Shown here: positions 33,825 through 42,820 of the stretch, one piece after another | Numbering within the stretch: the stretch's first letter is position 1 | Layout: each line of letters starts with the position of its first letter | Origin: Paracoccaceae bacterium | GTDB lineage: Bacteria > Pseudomonadota > Alphaproteobacteria > Rhodobacterales > Rhodobacteraceae | Direction: 5' to 3' | DNA: 64,000 bases | Assembly (NCBI GenBank): GCA_027486345.1 | Contig: JAIXPH010000051.1 | Location: 1 to 64,000, forward strand | Translations under genes and position numbers: made by a program | The notes under the pieces: generated by a model | Told to the model about the DNA's origin: nothing | What the model saw: only the letters and a program-made list of their open reading frames with translations | The model's database searches: none

Positions 33825-34151
33825 ATGGCCAAGACCCCCCAACCCGAGGCGAAATCCCCTGAGGCCGCAGCACCCGTCACCCGCGCGACGACGCTGCCGC
33901 CCAGTCAGGTGCAATTTGACACCTCGCAGCTGAAATCCAGCTATTGCAACGTGACCAATGGCACCTCGACCCGCGAAGAGGTGGTGCTGAATTTCGGCCT
34001 GAACGACAGTTGGGACATGGGGAACGAACGGCTGAAGGTGCAGTTGCAGCACCGCATCGTGATGTCGCCCCATGCCGCCAAGCGCCTGCGCGACATGATG
34101 GTCCGCCTGATCGACGAGCATGAGAAACGGCATGGGCCGCTTGGGGAATAA
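33825..34151 (+). CDS. DUF3467 family protein
   Basis: This 108-residue protein carries the DUF3467 pattern: S-S-Y-C-N-V-T-N-G-T-S-T-R-E-E-V-V-L-N-F-G in the middle and I-V-M-S-P-H-A-A-K-R-L-R-D near the end, after an Ala/Pro/Thr-rich leader. The ATG at 33825 is preferred because AAAGGAAG lies just upstream; an in-frame TTG at 33804 that overlaps the giant gene's stop is less likely. There is no signal peptide or membrane segment, so it should be cytoplasmic. DUF3467 has no established function. Here it is sandwiched between the giant gene (17 bases upstream) and the membrane fusion protein (15 bases downstream), so a chaperone-like or regulatory role for export is a reasonable guess. Confidence 0.9.
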   Translation: MAKTPQPEAKSPEAAAPVTRATTLPPSQVQFDTSQLKSSYCNVTNGTSTREEVVLNFGLNDSWDMGNERLKVQLQHRIVMSPHAAKRLRDMMVRLIDEHEKRHGPLGE

Positions 34152-34166
34152 GCGGGCCGCCCTGCG

Positions 34167-36011
34167 ATGAGTGCTGCCGCCGATCTGCGTGTGCCGGTGG
34201 GGCTGGACCGCAGCCTGTGGTCCTCCTTTGTCACCGCACGCAGTGATGCTGCGCGCTTTACCGCGTGGCTGGCCATCCTGATGGGCCGGGTTCCGGGCTG
34301 CACCTTGGGTGTGCTGATGCTGCCGCAGGGGGGGGCCTTTGCCCCGGTGGCCGTGGTCCCTGATCCGCGCCGCGATGTCAGCCGCTTTGTCCCGGCGGCG
34401 GAAAAGGTGCTCTCCTCTGGCCGTCCCGCCGCGCTGGCCGTTGAGGGCGGGATGGTCGCCGCCTATCCGGTGCAGATGGCGCAGGGCCAAGCCCCGGCGG
34501 CGGTGGTCGTGCTGGACCTGCCGGGGGGCAGTGATGAGGTCGCCCAACTTGCGCTGCGCGAGGCGCATTGGGCGGCGGGCTGGCTGGCCGCACATGGTTG
34601 GGAGAGTGCCGCGACCGAAACCGCCGCACGGCTGCGGCGGTCTGCGGTGGCCTTGGATATTCTGGCGGTGGCGTCAGAACATGCCAAACCCGAAGCCGCC
34701 GCGATGGCGATCGTGAATGAGGCGCAGACGGCGCTGGCTGCGGATCAAGTCAGCATCGGCATGCTGAAGGGCCGCGCGCGGCATCCGCGCGTGCGCCTGC
34801 TCGCGCTGTCCTATTCGGCGTGGTTTCGCAAACGGGCGCAGATCGTGGACTCGGTTGAGGCCGCGATGGAGGAATGCTTTGACCAGATGGCCCCGGTCAG
34901 CCATCCCCCTTTGGCCTCGTTGTCCACGGCGATTTCGGTGGCGCATTCTGACCACGTCAGGGGATCGCGCACGCGGCATATGCTGACCGTGCCGCTGTCG
35001 GATGCGAACGGCCCCGTGGGCGCGATGAGTGTGGAACGCCGCGACGACTGCCCCTTTACCGAAGATGACAAGGCGATGGCAGAGGCGATTGCCGCCCTGA
35101 TCGGCCCGGTGTTGGAGTTGAAACGCCGCAATCGCCGCTGGATCGGCGGGCGTCTGGTCGATGGGGCCGGGCATGTGCTGGGCCGGGTGCTGGGGCCGCG
35201 CCATATGTCATGGAAGCTGGGCGCTTTGGTCGCGCTGGGCGTCATCATCGGTGGGGCCACCGCCACGGGGGCATTTCGCGTGCAGGCCGATGCCGTCTTG
35301 CGCGGTGAGGTCAACCGCGCCGTCGTCGCCCCCTTTGCCGGGTTCATCGCCGAAGCGCCGTTGCGGGCCGGGGATCAGGTGAAAAAGGGCGACGTGCTGG
35401 TGCAACTGGATGAAACCGACCTGCGGCTTGAGGCGCTGCGCTGGCGGTCCGAGATGGATCGTCTGTCCAGCCAATCGCGTGAGGCTTTGGCCAAGAAAGA
35501 CCGCGCGAATGTGGCGCTTCTCGAGGCCCAAATCGCCCAAGCCCGCGCGCAATCAGACCTCGCCGAGGCGCAGCTTTCCCGGTCAAGGCTTCTTGCCCCC
35601 ATCGACGGGGTGATCGTGACGGGGGACCTGAGCCAAAAGCTCGGTGCGCCCGTGCAGTTGGGGGAAGTGCTGTTCGAGGTGGCCCCCCTCGACCGTTACC
35701 GCGTCGATATCTTCGTGGACGAGCGTGACCTGCGCTATGTGACGGCGGGGATGCCGGGCGTGGTGGCGCTTGCAGGGCAACCCTCAGACGGACTGGCGCT
35801 GACCGTCACCCGCATCACGCCCTTGGCTGAGGCGCGGGAAGGCGCCAATACCTTCCGGGTTGAGGCGGCCTTGGACGCGCCACCGCAGGGCCTGCGTCCG
35901 GGGATGGAGGGGGCCGCGAAGCTGGAGGTAGGAGAGGCCCGCGTTGTCTGGGTCTGGTCGCGCCGGATGGTGGATTGGGCGCGCCGCACGCTCTGGACTT
36001 GGCAGCCATAG
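34167..36011 (+). CDS. GAF-domain HlyD-family membrane fusion protein
   Basis: The 614-residue protein has a GAF-like sensory region in its N-terminal half (about residues 130-320), one membrane segment (about residues 350-370) and a HlyD/RND-type periplasmic adaptor part. The adaptor shows a split lipoyl domain (V-V-A-P-F-A-G-F-I-A near residue 385 and L-L-A-P-I-D-G-V-I near 475) around a coiled-coil hairpin rich in Ala, Glu and Arg, then a beta-barrel. The membrane segment places the GAF part in the cytoplasm and the adaptor in the periplasm. Usual adaptors lack a GAF domain. The short coiled coil suggests a contact different from the long HlyD hairpin. It sits between the DUF3467 gene and the site-2-protease gene, with 15- and 9-base gaps, which points to one complex. 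Confidence 0.9.
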   Translation: MSAAADLRVPVGLDRSLWSSFVTARSDAARFTAWLAILMGRVPGCTLGVLMLPQGGAFAPVAVVPDPRRDVSRFVPAAEKVLSSGRPAALAVEGGMVAAYPVQMAQGQAPAAVVVLDLPGGSDEVAQLALREAHWAAGWLAAHGWESAATETAARLRRSAVALDILAVASEHAKPEAAAMAIVNEAQTALAADQVSIGMLKGRARHPRVRLLALSYSAWFRKRAQIVDSVEAAMEECFDQMAPVSHPPLASLSTAISVAHSDHVRGSRTRHMLTVPLSDANGPVGAMSVERRDDCPFTEDDKAMAEAIAALIGPVLELKRRNRRWIGGRLVDGAGHVLGRVLGPRHMSWKLGALVALGVIIGGATATGAFRVQADAVLRGEVNRAVVAPFAGFIAEAPLRAGDQVKKGDVLVQLDETDLRLEALRWRSEMDRLSSQSREALAKKDRANVALLEAQIAQARAQSDLAEAQLSRSRLLAPIDGVIVTGDLSQKLGAPVQLGEVLFEVAPLDRYRVDIFVDERDLRYVTAGMPGVVALAGQPSDGLALTVTRITPLAEAREGANTFRVEAALDAPPQGLRPGMEGAAKLEVGEARVVWVWSRRMVDWARRTLWTWQP

Positions 36012-36020
36012 GGGCGGGGG

Positions 36021-38171
36021 ATGGCGGAAGGGTTCCTCTCGACGCTGTGGTATCGCGTGGCTCCCTTGCGCCCGCGCCTGCGCGCCCATGTCCGCGTCAG
36101 TCGGCATCGGTATCGCGGGCAGGCATGGTATGTGCTGCATGATCCGTCCTCGGGCCGCATCCACCGCTTCACCCCTGCGGCATGGATGATCGTGGGCGGT
36201 CTTGATGGTGAACGCACGGTGGATGAGGTCTGGCAAAAGCTGGCCGCCAGCCACGACGCCGCCGCACCGGGACAGGATGAGGTGATCCGCCTGCTGTCCC
36301 AACTGCATCAGAACGACCTGATCCAGTATCGCGGCAGCCCGGATGTGGCCGACCTTTTGGACAGGCAAGAGCGCAATGCGCGGCAGATCGTCAAACAAAA
36401 CCTGACCAACCCCATGAGCTTTCGTCTGCCGCTCTGGGACCCGGATGCCTTTCTGACCCGGTCCATGCCCTTTGTGCGCTGGCTGACGGGGTGGTTCGGC
36501 TTTGCGTTGTGGCTGTGCGTGGTGTTGGCGGGTCTGGTGACGGCGGGCATCCATTGGGAGCCGCTGACCACTGATGTCGCCGACAGTCTGCTCGCTGCCG
36601 AAAACCTGCTGATCGCGGCTTTGACCTATCCGTGTCTCAAGGCGCTGCACGAACTGACCCACGGCTGGCTGACCAAGGCGCGGGGCGGGGCGGTGCGCGA
36701 AATGGGGGTGATGTTTCTGGTGTTCTTCCCCGTGCCTTATGTCGATGCCTCTGCCGCTGCGGCATTCCCATCGAAATGGCATCGCGCGGCCGTGGCTGCG
36801 GGGGGGATATTCGCCGAAACCTTTGTCGCCGCGATTGCGGTGATGGTCTGGGCGGCGGCAGAACCGGGATTGGTGCGGGCGGTGGCCTTTAACCTTGTGA
36901 TGATCGGCGGGCTGTCAACGCTGGTGGTCAACGGCAATCCTTTGCTGAAATTCGACGGCTATTATGTGTTCTCGGACCTGATTGAGGTGCCGAACCTCGC
37001 CCAACGCGCCAACAAATGGTGGGGCCATGTGGTCCAGCGCCGCCTGTTCAACGCGCGGCAATTGCGGGCTGACCCCTCGACGATGGGTGAGCGGGTTTGG
37101 TTCGCCCTTTACGCCCCGGCGGCCTTTGTCTACCGCATGGTGGTGATGGTGGGCATCGCGCTGGTGGTGGCGCAGAGCTATTTCCTTCTGGGGGTGCTGT
37201 TGGCGCTGTGGTCGGTGTTCACGTCGCTGGTGAAACCCGTCGCCAAGGCGCTGCACCATGTCGCGACCTCTTCGAGCCTGCGCAAAGTGCGCAAGCGGGC
37301 GGGCTGGATCACCTTTGGCGGCATCGGGGTTTTGCTGGCGGCGATGGCCTTTGTCCCCCTGCCGTTGCGAACTGATACCGAAGGCGTGATCTGGCTGCCC
37401 GAGGCTGCGACTTTGCGCGCAGGGGCCGGGGGCTTTGTCGCGGAATTGCCCGTGGCCGAAGGGGCGGGCGTGGCTTTGGGCGATACGGTCGCCGTGCTGA
37501 CCGACCCCGGCCTTGGCGCACGCATCGCGGCCTTGAAAGCGGCGGTGTTGGAGGCTGAGACGCGCCTGCAACAGGCCAGCGTCACCGAACGCGCAAAGCT
37601 TGAGGCCGCCCGCGTGGAACTGGCCGAGGCGCGGGCGAAACTGGCGCGCGAACAGGACCGTTTGGCGCGGCAACATCTGACGGCGGGTCTCGCGGGCCGT
37701 TTCCGCCCGGTGATGGCCGAAGGAGACCTCGCAGGCCGCTGGATTGCCGAGGGTGATGTCTTGGGCCACATCCTGCCGCCGCGTGCCGATGTGGCGCGAA
37801 TGCTGGTGTCGCAGGCCGATATTGCACTGGTGCGTGACCATCTGACCGGGGTGCAAGTGAAACTGGTGGGCCATCTGGACACCCCGTTCCCGGCGCAGAT
37901 GATCCGCGCCGTGCCGCAAGCCACCTCTGACCTGCCTGCGCCTGCGCTGGGGCAGGCGGGCGGGGGGCCGTTCCTGACCGATCCCACGGACCCCGAGGGC
38001 AAACGGCTGCTGCAACAGGGGTTTGTCTTTGACCTCGCACTGCCCGAGGGGTTGGCTGATGCGCCCTTTGGCGCGCGGGTCTTGGTGCGCTTTGACCACG
38101 GCACCGAGCCTGCGGGCGCGCAAATCTGGCGGCGTGTGCGGCAGTTGTTCCTGAGCCGCTTCAATGCCTGA
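36021..38171 (+). CDS. PqqD-like / M50 site-2 protease / HlyD fusion membrane protein
   Basis: In 716 residues three parts can be seen. Residues about 15-112 resemble a PqqD-type winged helix, with the pattern Y-V-L-H-D-P-S-S-G-R-I-H-R-F followed by a T-V-D-E-V-W helix. Then come several membrane helices with the M50 zinc motif H-E-L-T-H (His210, Glu211, His214) and the third-ligand motif N-P-L-L-K-F-D-G-Y-Y (Asp312). After the last helix (about residues 425-445) a lipoyl/HlyD-like periplasmic region with a short Ala/Glu-rich coiled coil follows. All catalytic residues are present, so an active intramembrane protease is likely. PqqD-type domains bind leader peptides in RiPP systems, so this part may recognise a signal on the giant protein or on a partner. 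The gene overlaps the next one by 8 bases. Confidence 0.9.
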   Translation: MAEGFLSTLWYRVAPLRPRLRAHVRVSRHRYRGQAWYVLHDPSSGRIHRFTPAAWMIVGGLDGERTVDEVWQKLAASHDAAAPGQDEVIRLLSQLHQNDLIQYRGSPDVADLLDRQERNARQIVKQNLTNPMSFRLPLWDPDAFLTRSMPFVRWLTGWFGFALWLCVVLAGLVTAGIHWEPLTTDVADSLLAAENLLIAALTYPCLKALHELTHGWLTKARGGAVREMGVMFLVFFPVPYVDASAAAAFPSKWHRAAVAAGGIFAETFVAAIAVMVWAAAEPGLVRAVAFNLVMIGGLSTLVVNGNPLLKFDGYYVFSDLIEVPNLAQRANKWWGHVVQRRLFNARQLRADPSTMGERVWFALYAPAAFVYRMVVMVGIALVVAQSYFLLGVLLALWSVFTSLVKPVAKALHHVATSSSLRKVRKRAGWITFGGIGVLLAAMAFVPLPLRTDTEGVIWLPEAATLRAGAGGFVAELPVAEGAGVALGDTVAVLTDPGLGARIAALKAAVLEAETRLQQASVTERAKLEAARVELAEARAKLAREQDRLARQHLTAGLAGRFRPVMAEGDLAGRWIAEGDVLGHILPPRADVARMLVSQADIALVRDHLTGVQVKLVGHLDTPFPAQMIRAVPQATSDLPAPALGQAGGGPFLTDPTDPEGKRLLQQGFVFDLALPEGLADAPFGARVLVRFDHGTEPAGAQIWRRVRQLFLSRFNA

Positions 38172-40146
38172 GGTGCAGGGATTTCTGGGCCTTGGGGGGC
38201 CGCGTCTTGGGGTCAGCCCCTATGCCGAACGCGCCGACCCCAAGGGCAATGTGGTGGACCTGTGGCTGGAACGGCGCTTGGGCTGGCTGCAATCGCGCAG
38301 CCCCTTCATCCGCCGCCGCCTGTCGCGCCGCGCCGAGGCTGTGCTGGCCTTGCAGGCGGAACTGGAACCGCTGACCGATGACGCCCTGCGCCTGCAGGCA
38401 CAGGCATTGCGGCCCCGGCTTTTGGCGCACAGGCGCAGCGATGTCGCGGCGCTGGTCCGCGCCTTTGCGCTGGTGCGCGAAGCCTCGGCCCGCACCTTGG
38501 GCAAGCGGCATTACAAGGTGCAGATCATGGGGGCGCTGGGTCTGTACGAAGGCCGCATGGTCGAAATGGCAACGGGAGAGGGCAAGACCCTGACCGCCGC
38601 CCCCGCCGCCGTGGTGGCGGCACTGGCAGGCGATCCCGTGCATGTGGTGACGGTGAACGATTACCTCGCCGCCCGCGATGCCGCCGAATGCAAGCCGGTC
38701 TATGAATTCTTTGGCCTCACCTTGGGTGTTATCGATACCGAAATGGACCCCGAGGCGCGGCGTGCGGCCTATGCCTGCGATATCACCTATGTTTCGAACG
38801 CGAACCTGACCTTTGACTACCTGCGCGACCGCATTGCGCTGAAGGCAAGGCGGGGCAGGGCGCGGCATCGGGCGTTGGCCTTGACCCACGGTGCGGCGGG
38901 CGCGCTGATGCTGAGGGGCCTCGCCTTTGCCATCGTGGATGAGGCCGACAGCGTCTTTGTCGATGAGGCCAAGACCCCGCTGATCCTGTCCTCCACCGCC
39001 AATGACCCGGAGGCGGCGGCGATCTATGCCGATGCCTTGCGTCTGGTGCGCGAATTGACCGAAGGCCGGGATTTCCGCATCGACCGCATGAACCGCCAGA
39101 TTGAGGTGTTGGAGGCTGGCAAGGACCGGCTGGCGGTCTTGGCCAAGGACCTGCCGGGCCTGTGGCAAGTGCGTCTGGCGCGTGAGGAACTGGCGCAGCA
39201 GGCGCTGTCGGCGTTTCACCTGTTCGCGTTGGGTCGGGATTATGTGATCCAAGAGGATAAGGTGCAGATCGTGGACGAATACACCGGCCGCATCATGCCG
39301 GATCGGTCATGGCAAGGCGGTCTGCACCAGATGATCGAGGCGAAGGAAGGCGTCGGCATCACAGGCCGCAAAGAGGTGCTCGCCCGCATCACCTATCAGC
39401 GCTTTTTCCGCCGCTTTCTGCGCCTGTCGGGGATGACCGGGACTGGGATGGAGTTGGCGGGCGAATTCCGCGACACCTTTGATCTGACGACCGTCCGCAT
39501 CCCCCGCCACCGCCCGATGCAACGCCGCCACGTGGGCACGCGCTTTGTGGCGGATGAGGGCGCGAAATGGCAGGCCGTGGCGGACCGGGTGGTTGAGATG
39601 CGCGCGATGGGGCGGCCTGTGCTGGTGGGCACGCGGTCGGTCGAGGCGTCACGCGCCTGTGCGGCCGTCCTCGTGGCACGCGGGGTGCCGCATGAGGTGC
39701 TGAACGCCACGCAGGACAAGGCCGAGGCGGATATCATCGCGCTGGCGGGTCAGCCGGGAGCCGTCACCGTGGCCACCAACATCGCCGGACGCGGGACGGA
39801 TATTCACCCGGCGGCAGAGGTGCTCGCGGCGGGCGGCATCCATGTCATCCTGACCGAATTCCACGAAAGCGCCCGCATCGACCGCCAGCTTTATGGCCGC
39901 ACCGGACGCCAAGGCAACCCCGGCACGACCGAGGCCATCGTGACCGCGCGGGATGAACTCTTCACCCGCTTCGCCCCGTGGCTGGCGCGCATCGTGCGCT
40001 TGGCACCTGTGCCGCCGCTGCGCTGGCTGCTGCCCCGCATCGCGCAATGCCGCGCCGAAGCCGAACACGCCAAAACCCGCCGCGACCAGACGGCCATGGA
40101 CAAGCAGTTGGAAAAGTCGCTGGCCTTTGCCGGGCCGACGGAGTGA
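38164..40146 (+). CDS. shortened SecA-like ATPase
   Basis: The 660-residue protein is clearly related to SecA: Walker A M-A-T-G-E-G-K-T (Lys141), the V-T-V-N-D-Y-L-A-A-R-D block, DEAD-box D259-E-A-D262, the preprotein-binding-domain signature V-D-E-Y-T-G-R-I-M-P-D-R, and the second RecA-like domain with A-T-N-I-A-G-R-G-T-D-I and R-T-G-R-Q-G-N-P-G. Ordinary SecA has about 850-900 residues. Here the chain stops soon after the start of the helical scaffold, so the two-helix finger, helical wing and C-terminal zinc-binding tail are missing. It is therefore a paralogue, not the housekeeping SecA. Its ATG overlaps the previous stop (ATGCCTGA), implying translational coupling to the M50 protein. The likely role is an ATP-driven motor for the giant protein. 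Confidence 0.92.
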   Translation: MPEVQGFLGLGGPRLGVSPYAERADPKGNVVDLWLERRLGWLQSRSPFIRRRLSRRAEAVLALQAELEPLTDDALRLQAQALRPRLLAHRRSDVAALVRAFALVREASARTLGKRHYKVQIMGALGLYEGRMVEMATGEGKTLTAAPAAVVAALAGDPVHVVTVNDYLAARDAAECKPVYEFFGLTLGVIDTEMDPEARRAAYACDITYVSNANLTFDYLRDRIALKARRGRARHRALALTHGAAGALMLRGLAFAIVDEADSVFVDEAKTPLILSSTANDPEAAAIYADALRLVRELTEGRDFRIDRMNRQIEVLEAGKDRLAVLAKDLPGLWQVRLAREELAQQALSAFHLFALGRDYVIQEDKVQIVDEYTGRIMPDRSWQGGLHQMIEAKEGVGITGRKEVLARITYQRFFRRFLRLSGMTGTGMELAGEFRDTFDLTTVRIPRHRPMQRRHVGTRFVADEGAKWQAVADRVVEMRAMGRPVLVGTRSVEASRACAAVLVARGVPHEVLNATQDKAEADIIALAGQPGAVTVATNIAGRGTDIHPAAEVLAAGGIHVILTEFHESARIDRQLYGRTGRQGNPGTTEAIVTARDELFTRFAPWLARIVRLAPVPPLRWLLPRIAQCRAEAEHAKTRRDQTAMDKQLEKSLAFAGPTE

Positions 40147-40196
40147 CGGGCGTCAGCCTCATGGAAAAACTGCTGCGCCATCCCGGCAGGGATCGG

Positions 40197-41183
40197 TCAG
40201 TCCGACCGTGACGACCCCCGGATCACCAGATCGACCGGCGTGCGCAATTCGGGCGGGGGGCGCAGGCCCTGGTTCAGCCAGGCCAGCACCGCCTCGGCGG
40301 CGCGGCGGCCAAAACCCTCGATGTCGCAATGCACAGAGGTCAGCGCCGGGAGAGACTGGCTCGATTCCTCGATGTCGTCAAAACCCACCAAGCGGAAGTC
40401 ATGGCCCACCCGGACCCCCCGGTGGGTCAGGCCCGACAGCATGCCCAAGGCGACCAGATCGTTGAAACACAGCGCCGCGTCGAAGTCCCCGGCCTCGGCC
40501 TGCGCGCGACCGAAGGCGCGGGTCGGGCGGCCAAGGATGACATGGGGCGGCAATCCGGCCTCCTGCATCGCGGCAAGATAGCCCGACATCCGCTCTTGCG
40601 TGACCGGGCGGCCTTCGACCCCGCCGACAAAGGCGATGCGCCGCGCGCCCTCGGCGATCAGATGCCGGGTGGCGAGGGCACTGCCATGCACATAATCGGG
40701 CACCGCAAAGGGAAAGAGATCGGTCCGCGCGCTGACCTTGCGCAAGACCTGAAGCGCGGGCACGCCCGCCCGTTCCAGCAGGGCGAACGCCTCGTCGTCG
40801 CCATAGGCGGGCGAGATGATCAGGGCCGAGACCCCGTGTTCCACCATAGCCGCGATGGCCCGCTGTTGCAGTTTGGGGTCTTCGTCGGTGTTGGCCAGAA
40901 CGGCGGCGAACCCGGCCTCGGACAGGGCCATCTGCACCGAGGTGGCAAATTCCGTGAAGAAGGGGTTGCGCAGGTCGTTGATCACCAAACCGATCAACCC
41001 GACCTGCGAAGAGCGCAGGTTGGCCGCCGCCCGGTTGTAGACATAGCCAAGCTCTGCCATGGCGCGGCGGACATCCTCGCGCGTGGTGGCCGCCACCGTG
41101 GGGCTGTTTTGCAAGACAAGGCTGACGGTGGATTTCGACACACCCGCCGCCTTTGCCACGTCGATGATCGTTGGTCTGCCCAT
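40197..41183 (-). CDS. LacI-family transcriptional regulator
   Basis: The 328-residue protein opens with a LacI-type helix-turn-helix ([20 protein letters not shown], residues 5-24) and hinge, followed by a periplasmic-binding-protein-like effector domain with the typical [13 protein letters not shown] and L-V-G-F-D-D-I blocks. AGGAGG lies upstream of the ATG. It is the last gene of the catabolic run and is on the same strand. A sugar-like effector fits the CUT1 transporter in the same run. It is the only regulator in the region and the natural candidate for the 12-bp palindromes at the two operon promoters. Confidence 0.93.
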   Translation of the reverse strand: MGRPTIIDVAKAAGVSKSTVSLVLQNSPTVAATTREDVRRAMAELGYVYNRAAANLRSSQVGLIGLVINDLRNPFFTEFATSVQMALSEAGFAAVLANTDEDPKLQQRAIAAMVEHGVSALIISPAYGDDEAFALLERAGVPALQVLRKVSARTDLFPFAVPDYVHGSALATRHLIAEGARRIAFVGGVEGRPVTQERMSGYLAAMQEAGLPPHVILGRPTRAFGRAQAEAGDFDAALCFNDLVALGMLSGLTHRGVRVGHDFRLVGFDDIEESSQSLPALTSVHCDIEGFGRRAAEAVLAWLNQGLRPPPELRTPVDLVIRGSSRSD

Positions 41184-41237
41184 CCCGGCCCCTTTTCCTC
41201 CTGTTTCCCAACGGGGAGGTGCCCTGTCCAGCGGATT

Positions 41238-42809
41238 CTATCCGGCGCGGATCATGTCGGCCGCCTTCTCGGCGATCATGATCGTGGCGGCATTGGTGTT
41301 GGAGGACACCACCTGCGGCATGATGCTGGCATCGACGACGCGCAGCCCCGCGATCCCGTTGAAGCGCAGCATCGGGTCCACCACCGCCCCGGCATCGCTG
41401 CCCATCCGGCAGGTGCCCGCCGGGTGATGGTCGGTCTTGGCGTGGCGGCAGGCATAATCGAAATAGTCCTGATCGCTGCGCACCTGCGGGCCCGGCAGGC
41501 GTTCGGCCAGCACAAAGGGGCGCAGCGCGGGCTGGGACATGATCTCTTGCGCCAGTTTCAGGCCCCGGATGGACATTTCGCGGTCATAGGGATCGGCCCA
41601 ATAGTTCGGGTCGATCAGTGGCGCGGCCAGCGGATCGGCCGAGGCCAGTCGCACCGTGCCCCGCGACCGGGGACGCAGCAGCGCCGAGTTCAGCGTGACG
41701 CCGCCCTGCGGCATGGCGGCAACGCCCGCCTCGATGCCCGACCCCAGCCCCAGATGAAGCTGGATGTCGGGATGCGCCGCCTCTCGGTCCGCCCACCAAA
41801 AGCCGCCGGTCTCGAACAGGGACGAGGCGACCGGCCCCTTGCGGGTCAGCAGGTATTGCAGCCCCGCGAGTGCCGACCACAGCGGCTTGGCATAGCGGTC
41901 ATAGGTGTGCGGGCCGGTGCATTCGGCGATGACGAACAGATCGAGGTGATCGTGGAAATTCGATCCCACGCCGGGCTGATCCAGCACCACCGGAAGGCCC
42001 AGCGCCCGTAGGTGGTCCGCCGGACCGATCCCCGACAGTTGCAGCAACCGTGGAGAGCCGATGGCACCCGCCGACAGGATCACCTCGCGCTCGGCCCGGA
42101 CAATCCCTTTTCCGGCCAGTTCGACACCCACGGCCCGGCCCCGGTCCACCACGATCCGCAGCACCTGCGCGCCGGTCACCACCGACAGGTTGGTCCGGTC
42201 CTTGGCAGGCCCCAGATAGGCGCGCGAGGCCGAAGAGCGGCGGACATTGCGCTGGGTGAGTTGGTAATAGCCCACGCCCTCGGGCGTTTCCGAGGTCAGG
42301 TCCGGGTTGGTCGGGATGCCCAATTGCCCGGCGGCGGCAAAATAGGCCTCGCAGATGGGCAATGGTGCCGCCGGTTTGCTGACGCCCAGCGGACCGCCCT
42401 TGCCATGCAGGCGGTTGTCATGGGTGTCATTGTCCTCGGCCTTGCGGAAATAGGGCAGGACATCCTCATAGCTCCAGCCCACGCAGCCCATCTGCCGCCA
42501 GGTGTCATAGTCCAGCGGATGGCCGCGCGTGTAGATCTGCGCGTTGATGGTCGAGCCGCCGCCCAGAACCTTGGCCTGCGTGAAGCGGATCACCTTGTCC
42601 TGCATGTGTTTCTGCGGGACGGTCTGCCAGCCCCAGGAGCCGATGCCCTTGGTCATCTTCGCGAATCCGGCCGGGATCGTGTAGAAGGGATGCCAGTCAC
42701 GCGGACCGGCCTCCAGCAGCAGAACGCGGGTCCCGGAGTCCTCGGACAGCCGCCCTGCCAGGGTCGACCCCGCAGAACCGCCGCCCACGATGATGTAATC
42801 CCACGCCAT
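41238..42809 (-). CDS. GMC-family FAD-dependent oxidoreductase
   Basis: The chosen ATG at 42809 is preceded by GGAGG and gives 523 residues. The N-terminus holds the FAD dinucleotide motif [11 protein letters not shown] and the following A-x-R-L-S-E; the GMC signature around G-G-G-S-T-I-N-A and the C-terminal H-P-A-G-T-C-R-M-G block with the active-site His/Asn region (S-S-N-T-N-A) are present. The family oxidises alcohols such as choline, polyols or sugars to aldehydes or ketones. With an aldehyde dehydrogenase in the same operon it could act in a two-step alcohol-to-acid route. Substrate cannot be fixed from sequence. It starts 11 bases after the SDR stop. Confidence 0.93.
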   Translation of the reverse strand: MAWDYIIVGGGSAGSTLAGRLSEDSGTRVLLLEAGPRDWHPFYTIPAGFAKMTKGIGSWGWQTVPQKHMQDKVIRFTQAKVLGGGSTINAQIYTRGHPLDYDTWRQMGCVGWSYEDVLPYFRKAEDNDTHDNRLHGKGGPLGVSKPAAPLPICEAYFAAAGQLGIPTNPDLTSETPEGVGYYQLTQRNVRRSSASRAYLGPAKDRTNLSVVTGAQVLRIVVDRGRAVGVELAGKGIVRAEREVILSAGAIGSPRLLQLSGIGPADHLRALGLPVVLDQPGVGSNFHDHLDLFVIAECTGPHTYDRYAKPLWSALAGLQYLLTRKGPVASSLFETGGFWWADREAAHPDIQLHLGLGSGIEAGVAAMPQGGVTLNSALLRPRSRGTVRLASADPLAAPLIDPNYWADPYDREMSIRGLKLAQEIMSQPALRPFVLAERLPGPQVRSDQDYFDYACRHAKTDHHPAGTCRMGSDAGAVVDPMLRFNGIAGLRVVDASIMPQVVSSNTNAATIMIAEKAADMIRAG

Positions 42810-42820
42810 TGCGTCCTCCG

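Noticed and set aside
40147-40196. Bidirectional terminator between the SecA-like and LacI-family genes
   Set aside because: Only a 5-base CGGTC/GACCG stem near 40194 is present, without a U-run on either strand; too weak to call.
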